A DNA stretch of 64,000 nucleotides from Poteriospumella lacustris (Eukaryota > Sar > Chrysophyceae > Chromulinales > Dinobryaceae). Where the stretch lies: NCBI GenBank assembly GCA_008000375.1, contig SMOI01000160.1, forward strand, positions 3,596-67,595, read 5' to 3'. This document shows positions 12,241-21,401 of the stretch, one piece after another. Below the pieces are notes generated by a model that was given only the letters and a program-made list of their open reading frames with translations, ran no database searches and had not been told where the DNA came from. The position numbers and the translations under genes are program-made. How positions within the stretch are numbered: the first letter of the stretch is position 1; the number at the start of each line of letters is the position of its first letter.

Positions 12241-13431
12241 GGCAAACGAGCAACCTTCAGACTGTAAGCGGTACGCTGCCGCTATAAAGAACTGGTGAGT
12301 TGGTTGTGTGAGTAATTAGCGTGTTGGTTAGCCAACGTATTGAATTGTGTCAATGCGTTGGCAAGAAATTACAATAGGTAAGCAATAGAATAATAGATGC
12401 GTTGGCATATAGTTACGTTGAGAGATGTATAAGTGAGTGCTCACTGTAGGATGATCGTCCGTCGGTACAGCGTGCCGGTTGCACACCCCTTCCAGCGATG
12501 CTGGCAAGATGACGATGACGGCTGTCGCTGGTTGACGAAGGCACGATGCTCCGAGCGCGCGCGCTTGACCACAAATCGGAAGAGACACAAGAAACAGGTA
12601 AGTGTCGCTGCAATGATTATATCTTACCTTTTGTGGTTGTTGTTTGCTTCACAGGTATTCCGGGCGACAGGAAGTTGAAAGCTTTTTTCGCTGGGCATCC
12701 TTTTTTTTTCTTTCTCTTGTTTTTCTTTTTGTTTTTTCTCTTTTTTTTTTTTTTTTTTCTTCTTCGGAAAAGGCTCTCGCATTGTCTTGCTGTAGTTCTT
12801 GTGGTATATTTGCTGTGAGCCAGCTTCATTTGTTTGATTTTTCTTCATCGATGACTTGCCGTCTGTTTTTATGGTCGGTGTTTGCTCTTTTTCTTCATTG
12901 CATCTTTTCTTGTTCGTTCTTCGTTTCTCCTTGTTTTCACAACGCTTCTTGAATATATCTTTGTTGTATTTTTCTCCCTCTTTCTCTCTCTGTCCCTCTC
13001 GAACTCCTGGGTCCACGTTGAGTTGGTGGACAGAGGAGAGGGAGGAGAGGAATTGACAACGGTATTGTTCTCGTTCTTTGCTTTCTTTTTTCTTGTCTTT
13101 TTCTCGTGTTGTCTTGTGATTGTTCTTTATTCATTGCTGTTCCACACATTCCTTGTGGGCAATGCTCTCATTTTCTTGCGGGCTGAATGGGATGCTGTGG
13201 AAAACACGCGGGAGGGGAGCTACGCGGCGTCCGAACCGTGCTGGACCCCGTCACGACCCTAGCTCAACAGCGTGCTGATGTTATATGTTGATCGTAAGGT
13301 ACGTGCTGACAATGCTGTTGATAGTGCTGGTGCGTGTTTGCTAACGCGAATCGTGTTGTCTTGTATAGGTAGATGTAATTTCCCATAAGTTACCCAGATC
13401 CCCAGATAAGTTTGAGTTTGAGTTCGGCGTT
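12241..13431. other. gene-poor, pyrimidine-rich spacer
   Basis: I find no convincing gene. The plus strand becomes strongly T-rich between about 12690 and 13150. The open frames there are artefacts of composition (Phe/Leu/Ser-only or Lys-only translations). It lies just downstream of the copia pol fragment, where a 3' LTR would be expected, but I could not identify one. Confidence 0.4.
12700..12762. repeat. T-rich tract, mostly T runs broken by C and G
   Basis: Direct reading shows a run of T-rich sequence including an unbroken T stretch of more than 15 bases near 12740-12758. Confidence 0.85.
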
Positions 13432-15228
13432 TCAAGAAAGTGGTCCACTGTGTCCCATTATGTTGAGCATATGATGATTGAACTTTGCATGATCGACGAC
13501 TTTTGTCAAAGCATCTGCAGGTTGGTTTTCTCCGTCTTCATGTTCTACGCTGATTGTTCCTTTTAGGATGGTATCACGAATAAACCACAGTTTCAAGTTG
13601 ATATGTCTTGATGCTTTTGCCTTGTTTCCTCCCTGGAGGAATTGGACGCAGGCCATGTTGTCGACGTGAATGATGGGGGGTTTATGAAGTTGAATTCCCA
13701 ATTCGGTAAGTATGTTGACCACTCGTGATATGTGTTTTATGGTACTGGCTGCAGCTTCCAATTCCGCTTCGTACGCGGAGGTAACAGTTGATATGGTGGT
13801 TTTTGTTTTGGCCACAACGGCACCACTTGTGTGACCCAGTTTAATAACACTGGCGCATGTGCTACGACATCGGGTCGCAGTGCCAAGGGATGCATCTGAG
13901 TACGCAACCACCTCAATTGGTGTGGTTCCTCCGAGAATGAGTGGAGAATCACGCGTCTGTTCAAGATACGCAACAACTTTCCGAGCGATGCGGAGATGAT
14001 GCTGACATGGTGCTTGCGTGAACCAAGACAGGTACATAACTGCAAATAAGATATCATGACGAAGACCTGATATCCAAACTAAACCACCAACAATCTTCAT
14101 GTAGGTCAGTTTGTCGTTCTTGGAAAGGAGCTGTTGTTGGTCATGGTTCAAGTTGGCAATGTCTTCATCGTGGACGATGTATGCGGATGCTTGCAGGGGC
14201 ACCTCAATTATCTTCTTTGAGTCGTGGCCTGTAGATCCATTAAGAGTGAGTATGCTCTCTTTTATGGATAAAGAGATGGTATGTCTTGATCGGTCTCTGG
14301 ATACGGTGATGCCAAGTATTTGAGGGGCATTCCACAATGGTTCTGTGGTTGACGTCTCTGAGCGGAAACGATTTATAGTAGCATTGATGGATGAATGACT
14401 GGTCCCAGTGATGATGAAGTCATCGACAAAGGCGAAGATGATAACGGTGTCGGCCTCCATTCTCTTCACATAAATGCAAGAGCACATCTGCAAGCGCTGA
14501 AATCCCATTTCCTGGAAACGTTCCGCTACTCTGGTCTGGTAATCTTTTGGAGATGACTTTAGTCCATATAGTGCACCAAAGATTTCGTATATATTTTCCT
14601 TGGAACCACCACGAATCGTGGCAAATGCGCGATGGGCCCCTTTATACGCCGCATTAAGGAATGCGCGACTTTCATCGATGTGGGCATAGTCCCAGTCCTT
14701 GTGTGCAATCAGATGGAAGAGAATCAAGAGTTCTTCGCGTGTGGGGGTTGCCGAGTAGCAGTCACCGGCATTGTAGTGGGTTCGCCCATCGCCAACAAGG
14801 CGAACCTTAAACACTGTTGCGCCGTCTCGAAGTTTCCGTTCGTATACGGGAAACAGTACTACGAGATCAGCCCCTTGGTTCTTGATGGCGTCCATTGCGA
14901 CGCTGTAGTCCACTTTCACAATTGCTTTTGTGTGGAGCAGTGTTGTCATTTCTGCGCGAGCAGCGTCACCCCATTGTGGATCTCGGAGTGCGTCGCGGAA
15001 GGTCTTTGGGGTATCAATGGTGATTGCTTTATGTCCTTCCACGAAGGCATCGGAAGATTGACTTGGTGGTTCGTCATGGGTTGACGAGATTTGGACGAAA
15101 GAATGCAGATGAAATGAGTAATAAAGCTCGTCGTCAGATTCGTGAGTTGCCCAATCAGCAAAGTATGCTTGTATGTCAGGAAATTCGGGATCCGATGACA
15201 GTTCACGAAGCCATTTTTTGGTTGTCTA
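13432..15228 (-). mobile_element. truncated Ty1/copia retrotransposon, RT-RNase H part of pol
   Basis: The first ATG opens at 15042 and gives 536 residues, but the frame stays open back to about 15228, where a TAG closes it. Reverse-transcriptase signatures are present: YSATPTREELLIL, AHIDESRAFLNA with the motif A Asp, LYGLKSSPKDYQ, and FVDDFIITG as the catalytic box. An RNase H region follows with YSDASLG, an EAELEAAAS helix and HVDNMACVQFL, and the usual copia end ADALTK. Gag, protease and integrase are not seen upstream, and no terminal repeats were recognised on either side. This looks like a 5'-truncated or decayed copy whose RT-RNase H frame is nevertheless uninterrupted. The ID-E-RAFL motif A differs from the commoner DVKTAFL of plant copia elements. 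Confidence 0.85.
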
Positions 15229-16211
15229 TTTGTAACAAATCAGGACCTGTGCGTAGCATCAGTGTGTTTTGGTGTGAATATTGACAGCGAGTGAGTTTTT
15301 ACAGGTTTTTCTCATCGACAAAGTGACAAATAACGAGGCCACATGAAGTACACGAGCAAAATTGCGAGTGGAGGTGAAATCAAGCGATGACCCCCCCCGT
15401 GGGATTTCTCCGAGGGCAAAATTAATTCAAGGAAGGGGGCTTGAATCTCTGCTCCATAAAGGAAGAATTACAGGTAACAATGCGCATTTTGCATGTGAGA
15501 ATGTCCTTCAAAGCATTCTCTCTAACGGACGGTACCCAACGAGAAGATGCGGATGAATCGACAGTCGACGAAATTCGTCCATTAGTATAGTCGGTTCTTT
15601 GAGGTTCGACAATTCTCCCATCTACCACAAACATGGGAATGACATACCATCTGCTGTCAGTGCTGGTCATGATCAATCAAATGTTGCCAAGAGATTCTGA
15701 GACGTTGCAGAGCGTTGCAGAGGGTTGAAGAGCGTGAAAGATCTGAATTCAGCTTTAGAATTTTAAGGAAAAATATATTCCCAGCTTAATGAATCAATGG
15801 AGGGAAGGTTTCCATCATCAGTTGTATTCGATGATGCAAGTGTCGAGTGCATTTGATCGAATCCCTGAAGGCTTCTGTGAGGGTCGGTCAGCAGCAGGTG
15901 GGAGGGTCATTCCAATGCAACCCGCTCGTGTGCACGATGACGACGACAACAAGTGAAGGACACTTGTCGTCGTCGTCGTCGTGCAAGGAAACTTTCGCGC
16001 CGTCGGGCGGAACAAACAGCGGAACATGACAAGTGTGAACAACAGAGAGTTCAACGCTACTGAAAGGAACAACAAACCAACGCGTTCCTTCAGGAATTAT
16101 TAGAGAATCGTGCATTTTATTACTCTTGGTTGCTGGTCATCGTGAGAAAGCTGTTGTCGTGTGAAACCTTTTGAGCTTTCGTTTCTGAGTCGAACTGCAA
16201 CACGTGTCCCC
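15229..16211. other. spacer upstream of the copia fragment, no gene recognised
   Basis: Short open frames exist on both strands (for example minus-strand 15422-15676), but none has recognisable motifs or good splice partners. A GACGTTGCAGAGCGTTGCAGAG-like local duplication lies near 15700-15730. The last part must contain the promoter of the TPM-RING gene. Confidence 0.35.
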
Positions 16212-18092
16212 ATGCACCACTTTTTTCTATTGCTCGCTCTCGTCTTCGGCTATGCAGTAGTCAGCCAAGCGAGGGTATATAAGAGGGCTCTAGCGGATAT
16301 TCCAAACCCTATGGTGGATCCGTTGGCTTGTGGTCGAATCGGTGTAGCTCGATCCGCTCTGTGTGATCCGGACAAGTTCATCACGAAAGACAAGCAGGAT
16401 GAAGTTGAGGGGTACATCAACGCGATGACCTCCGTCGAAATCGCCGTAGTGGTGATTAAGCAAATGGATTTGTATTCAGTGAATACAGTAGATATTGATC
16501 TGGCTGCAGAACGATACGCTCGGGGTTTGCATGATCGTTACGGCGTTGGCGACAAAGAGAGCCACAATGGCATATTGGTATTCTTATCCGTTGATGATCG
16601 CGCAGTATTCATATCCACAGGCAAAGGGGTACAGGAACAGTTGTTTTTCGATATGATTCAATTGATTATTTCCAACATGAAACCAGAGCTACGTCGTGGT
16701 GACTACGGCGGAGCATTGGCCACTTGCATTACCAATATTGATGTGGTTTTGTCCGGAAAGGACGAAACCATGATTGAAAAGGCCTTTAAGCACAAACTTT
16801 ACCATCGAAATGATGTATCCGCTCCACATGCGGATGAAGGCAGTGATTCCGTCGCATGGATCTTGATTGGTGGCTTTGCGACGTTCGTTGGATACCTCCT
16901 GTGGAAAGGTTCCCAAGATCGTCGTAATTTGGAAAGTTACGATCGAGGACGAACGAAATTGGAAACGTTACTTCAAGAAATGGAAGGTTCGCAGGATTCT
17001 CGCAACAAATTCGAAGCGAAATCGTGTCCCATTTGTCTGGAGGATTTCGAAGGAATGGCGCCCAACAACGCCCAAGCGAATTCCTTGCGCTGTTCGTTGG
17101 CATCCTCAGGTTCATCCCATTCCACTGCTGCGCAGACACCCGAAGGCGCTGCACCTGCGGCATCGACCACCACTCGATCTCGCACATCCTCCGAAGCGGG
17201 TGAGGACGTACCGGTGCCCCCTGGAACCAACATCGTCCAAAGCAAAACCGTGACGCTTCGTTGTGGGCACATCTTCTGTATCCCTTGCATGCAAGAATAT
17301 CTGAAAAGCGAACGATCGAATCGCTGTCCTATTTGTCGCAAGAGTTTGACCGGGGACGATGACCATTCGACTGGGGCGCCGCCAGCGGCCGCAACAACCC
17401 ATCGACCTCTTGGTAGCACTGAATCCCAGCCACGACTTCGCCGTACCAACGGCAGTTCGCCCAACGTGGGAAATGCCGGTGATAGAACCTCGACCGGTGC
17501 TGGAGCTCGTGCCGGTGCTGGAGCGTCGACATCATCCAGTTTCTTCTCGTCCTTCGGTCGTCGTACCGTTCATCCGTACAACTACAACGACGGTGGCGAC
17601 ACGTCCAGCTATTCTACCCAATCGAATGGCGGAGGTACCTATGTTGCAACCGAAACGACGACATCCACCCCGGCGGCGGCGGCGGCTGCTCCTCATACTG
17701 AGTCTGCTGCTTCTGCGGGGGCCACTCCAGCGGGTCCAGCGCCAAGCCATGACCACTACTACTACGACCAGAATTATCATCCATATTCGTCGTACAGTCG
17801 CCGCTTCAATTACTTTGCCCCCGAATGGCGCTTTCGCTTGCACCGCATGCATTATATGTATCCGTCGGTGGTAGACTATGAGTTCTTGCGCATTGCCAAC
17901 GGTGCAATCAATCGTGGCTCAATGTCTGACCTGCGTTATCACATTACCGAACGAGGTGCTCAAGTTCAACGTCTGGCCACCGATTTGCGACATCGAATGG
18001 AACAAGCCGCTCGTCATAGCGGTTCCCATGGCTCCTCTCGCTCCAGTTTCGGCGGTGGACGTTCCAGCGGTGGTGGCGGAGGTAGATGGTAA
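16212..18092 (+). CDS. TPM-domain membrane protein with RING finger
   Basis: Single exon. I prefer the ATG at 16212, because the first residues (MHHFFLLLALVFGYAVVSQA) then form a clean signal peptide; an in-frame ATG at 16161 would add 17 residues. A TPM domain (the fold of bacterial YgcG and plant thylakoid TLP18.3) follows at about 50-195, with YGVGDKESHNGILVFLS and RAVFISTGKGV. A transmembrane helix sits at about 212-233 (VAWILIGGFATFVGYLLW). A C3HC4-type RING then starts with CPICLEDF (about 271) and ends with CPICRKSL (about 371). Between the first Cys pair and LRCGHIFC about 65 Ser/Thr/Ala-rich residues are inserted. The C-terminus is GGRSSGGGGGRW, like the Gly-rich tail of many TPM proteins. 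Topology suggests a lumenal TPM and a cytosolic RING, hence a membrane E3 ubiquitin ligase; this is inferred. Confidence 0.75.
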   Translation: MHHFFLLLALVFGYAVVSQARVYKRALADIPNPMVDPLACGRIGVARSALCDPDKFITKDKQDEVEGYINAMTSVEIAVVVIKQMDLYSVNTVDIDLAAERYARGLHDRYGVGDKESHNGILVFLSVDDRAVFISTGKGVQEQLFFDMIQLIISNMKPELRRGDYGGALATCITNIDVVLSGKDETMIEKAFKHKLYHRNDVSAPHADEGSDSVAWILIGGFATFVGYLLWKGSQDRRNLESYDRGRTKLETLLQEMEGSQDSRNKFEAKSCPICLEDFEGMAPNNAQANSLRCSLASSGSSHSTAAQTPEGAAPAASTTTRSRTSSEAGEDVPVPPGTNIVQSKTVTLRCGHIFCIPCMQEYLKSERSNRCPICRKSLTGDDDHSTGAPPAAATTHRPLGSTESQPRLRRTNGSSPNVGNAGDRTSTGAGARAGAGASTSSSFFSSFGRRTVHPYNYNDGGDTSSYSTQSNGGGTYVATETTTSTPAAAAAAPHTESAASAGATPAGPAPSHDHYYYDQNYHPYSSYSRRFNYFAPEWRFRLHRMHYMYPSVVDYEFLRIANGAINRGSMSDLRYHITERGAQVQRLATDLRHRMEQAARHSGSHGSSRSSFGGGRSSGGGGGRW

Positions 18093-19078
18093 ACGTTGGA
18101 ATATTCCATCGCGATCGAGGGTCGGTCGCTTTCCTGTGTGTGGGATGATCACCGACGATGATGATTGGGCGGTTGATCGCGTGTCACTGGGCTGTTTCCA
18201 GATCGAAATTTGTTTTGTTACTCGTGTCAAATTGGTTCGTCGATGTTGTTGTTGTTGTTGTTCTTGTTGTTGTTGGCTTCTTGCGGTGTGTTGTTGTTGT
18301 GCGAGGAAGATGTTTCCCTGTGGATGCATGCAGCACAACCGAAACGCTGTCACTGTTTGTGCGTGCGTGTGTGGTCGTCTTCCAGTTTCGAATTCCCTGA
18401 CGAATTGCCCCCCCCCCCCGACTAACAAATGTTATACGTTGCTGAACTTTATTTTCTGCACGTCGAATACAAGCGATTTGTTTTCCCCCCTGTTTCATCA
18501 TTGGTAGTTCGCTTGATATTGGTTTAGTCGTCTTCGGCCGGAGCATTTCTCTCCGTCTTTCTCTCTGCCTCTCTGTCTCTGTCTCTGTCTGTCTCTGTCT
18601 GTCTCTGTCTGTCTCTGTCTGTCTCTCTCACTCACCCTCTCCCTCGGGTCTCTCACTTCGATTCCGTGAAAAATTAAACCAGACTTTCCACATTCTAAAT
18701 CCACATTCTAAAATACGTTCAAAGGACTCATCATAAACAAACACTGTTCAACCCTCCACGTGCAATGACACGGTGACCATCGTCTTCTGTCTGCTCTGCT
18801 GTATCTCGACCGAACATGATGATGGTATGATGGTCGTCCGTCGTCATCATGCCAGCCGTTTCTACTTTTGGTGCTGCTGGGTTCGGCTGCTGGGAATTGA
18901 AATTGAAATGAGCGAAAAAGAGACAGACAGAAAGATGCCAAATGGCACCGAAGATTTGAGTTTTCCGAACGAATAAACAATAGGACCACTCTGTCACGGT
19001 TAGTGGTGTGGAAGTGGAAGCGGAAGTGAAGAGTACCCAGAGTTGTATCACTAGTTCCTCTGTCCTTTTCAAGCCACA
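18093..19078. other. intergenic spacer with microsatellites
   Basis: It holds the 3' flank of the TPM-RING gene, a TTG/TTGTTG-rich patch near 18240-18300, a 12-base C run at 18408-18419 and a GTCTCTGTCT microsatellite. No conserved coding sequence was seen; the roughly 100-200 codon open frames on both strands are compositional. Confidence 0.4.
18571..18630. repeat. GTCTCTGTCT pyrimidine-rich microsatellite
   Basis: Tandem CTGTCT / GTCTCTGTCT units are read directly, with the minus strand being GACAGA-rich. Confidence 0.9.
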
Positions 19079-21073
19079 ATGCATTCCAGAATGCGGTCTT
19101 TGGCATATTGTGGCCTGTTCATTTCTTTCTCCTTAATTGCATTGGGTGGCTTTCTAAGAAGAGTTCAAGCGAATTTCCTGTCCATTTACTTAGAGTCACC
19201 CACCAACGGAGACAACATTTTTCTGCACAACGAAGACACGGGAACTGTTCCTATTCAGTATTCCTTGTACGGAATCCAACACGAGTCCAAAGATTCCGAG
19301 AAGTATGAGTTTTGCTTCGAGATCAGCATGCTTTCTACGGGCGTCAAGTCTGTGCCATTCACTTGCATGGAGACGATCCATCGGCGATTGGAACTAGCGA
19401 ATTTCCGAGCAGGACAATATACCATTACTGCGGTATTACGGGAAAAAGAAACGAAGAATGTCTTAGATTACACGCGCATTGTCAATTCGTTTAATGTGAT
19501 CGCTTATGCAGACATCTTGCCAGTCATCGATATCCCCGTCCAAGCTGGGGACATTCACGTGGCGGCAAACGCTGGATCCGGTCTGGCCGCCGTGGATATT
19601 CCATTCTCGATTCTACCTTCCAGTCAGCAATCATCGTTTTTAGATATTGGTGCGTTTACTGTTTGTGCAACTGTCGAAGATCGAGCAACGCAGCAGGTAT
19701 TGGTGTCGTGGACGTGTTTAAAGAACGCAGATCGTGCGTTGTCGTTGAATCAATTGCAACCTGGCCACGCCTATGAGGTTCATCTACGCTTACGTGATAC
19801 CTCCAACGCTGATCGTTCCCCGAAGTCGCTCTTGGCATCTACCGAAGTGGTACGAACGGTGGTCATCCGGGAGTTACTCCCGTTGGTCCCGAGTATTGCC
19901 TTGTTACCCCAAACACCACGCGACTATGGCGTGGACACGGTGGAGGGTACGGTCTCGTTACAGTTCCATTATACCTTGCAATACCCGTCTCCCGACGTAT
20001 TCAATGTGGAGAATCAGTTGTTTGTGTGTTTGCATTTGCGTCATTCGACGGTGCCCTTCGCCGCCACTGCCGCCGATGACGCGGTCTCCCACGCGGAGGT
20101 GACCGCCACCACCACCGTCATCATTCCGTATTCTTGTGTTCCGGCGAAAAATGACTATATCAGTGTGCCCCAGATGAAACGTGGTTATTATCAAGCCGAA
20201 CTATCGGTGAGTATCGATCAACGGCAACGGGTAGCTGCGTCTACGTCCCAGTCCACGGACGCTTCCCCTCGGAGTGTGGTCTTCAACGTGGACGTACGCC
20301 CCATGGAAGAGTTCACGCCGACATATGAATGGCAGCCGTTGCATGCTTGGCATACGATTCCTTCGGGTATTGAAACACGCTTACCGATTGGTGATGCTCG
20401 TGCGGCACGCAAGGAAGCCCGTATCTCGGACCCCTGGCGATTGCAGTTGCCCCTGCCCAACAAACTCTGTAAAAAGGCGTATTTCTTGCGCATGGATGTG
20501 TACCGGACCACGACCATGGAGGCTATTTTGCAAGAAATAGCGCGACAATGTGGACCACACCCAAGTCACGCTCATGGGCACCACCGTCGTCATCGGGCAC
20601 AGGACGCGCCCTCGTCGCAGACGCAGGCAGAAGGCGAAGGAGACGGTGAAACCGCGGACAGCAGTAGATCTTCTGTGTCCAAGGATGACGCAGCATCTGC
20701 AGCAGTAGATACCACCACTGCACCCGAGCACGATGCAAACGAAGCGGAGCCAATGAAGACCTTGTCACCGACATGCTTTGCACTGGCGATTCACTCGAAA
20801 CACGCCGCATCGTCAGCATCATCATCTCCCAGTAGTGAAGGCATCGATCACGATGCATTGCCCGACGAGCTCGAAGAAAGGATCTTCACGGTACCACCAG
20901 CAACCGAGGAGGACGTACTCGCCTCCGCCTCTGCCTCGGCGTCTGGTTCTCCGTCGACGACGGCACAGGCGGCCACCGTCGAAAGCGTCGATTTGTTCAA
21001 TGCCGCGCACAAAGAAATCCGATGGATCGGATCGGACCATCCAGATCATTGTCCATCCTTCGAAATCCTCTAA
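19079..21073 (+). CDS. secreted protein with three Cys-pair repeats, unknown function
   Basis: A single frame of 664 residues starts with a probable signal peptide ending near VQA-NF (about 31). I do not recognise a named family. Three tandem units of roughly 110-120 residues can be aligned by eye. Each has a Cys in a beta-like strand (C79, C196, C317), a second Cys about 17 residues later (C96, C213; 36 residues later at C353 because of an insertion), then a Leu/Val-x-x-x-x-x-Gly-x-Tyr strand (LANFRAGQYTITAVLR, LNQLQPGHAYEVHLRLRD, VPQMKRGYYQAELSVSID). This looks like disulfide-stapled Ig- or FN3-like beta domains. The C-terminal third is Ser/Ala/His-rich, with several further Cys. An extracellular or lumenal binding role is plausible but not shown. 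Confidence 0.7.
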   Translation: MHSRMRSLAYCGLFISFSLIALGGFLRRVQANFLSIYLESPTNGDNIFLHNEDTGTVPIQYSLYGIQHESKDSEKYEFCFEISMLSTGVKSVPFTCMETIHRRLELANFRAGQYTITAVLREKETKNVLDYTRIVNSFNVIAYADILPVIDIPVQAGDIHVAANAGSGLAAVDIPFSILPSSQQSSFLDIGAFTVCATVEDRATQQVLVSWTCLKNADRALSLNQLQPGHAYEVHLRLRDTSNADRSPKSLLASTEVVRTVVIRELLPLVPSIALLPQTPRDYGVDTVEGTVSLQFHYTLQYPSPDVFNVENQLFVCLHLRHSTVPFAATAADDAVSHAEVTATTTVIIPYSCVPAKNDYISVPQMKRGYYQAELSVSIDQRQRVAASTSQSTDASPRSVVFNVDVRPMEEFTPTYEWQPLHAWHTIPSGIETRLPIGDARAARKEARISDPWRLQLPLPNKLCKKAYFLRMDVYRTTTMEAILQEIARQCGPHPSHAHGHHRRHRAQDAPSSQTQAEGEGDGETADSSRSSVSKDDAASAAVDTTTAPEHDANEAEPMKTLSPTCFALAIHSKHAASSASSSPSSEGIDHDALPDELEERIFTVPPATEEDVLASASASASGSPSTTAQAATVESVDLFNAAHKEIRWIGSDHPDHCPSFEIL

Positions 21074-21401
21074 GCATCCGCAGCATCACACACACCACGG
21101 TACGACCAAACCGCGCACCCTGTCGATCGTCGTCGACAAACGCAACAGTCGCCCCCCCGCCCCACTCAGCACGACCTCTACACATGTACTGTACTTACTT
21201 CTCTTCTATGTTTACACACAAGAATGTAACGTTCTGTATTCCATATAAAAAAAGCTTAACCACCTCACACTTCCATCCACGCGACAGCGTCAACTCTGTC
21301 TTTTCTTCCACGGCAACGACAGATAAATACGCTACGACCTCACACGACGATTGGCACGGTCCATGGCTGCCTTCCGCCTCATTCCCCCCTTCACCGCCGC
21401 C
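21074..21401. other. convergent intergenic region, no gene seen
   Basis: A spacer of 328 bp lies between the stop codons of the Cys-repeat protein and the Hsp70-TPR gene. It is C/A-rich and presumably holds two 3' untranslated regions. A CATATAAAAAAAGC stretch at about 21242-21255 is the only A-rich motif of note. Confidence 0.4.

Noticed and set aside
15422-15676. A minus-strand frame upstream of the copia fragment as remnant gag or integrase
   Set aside because: No zinc knuckle, protease DSG or integrase HHCC/DDE motif is visible.
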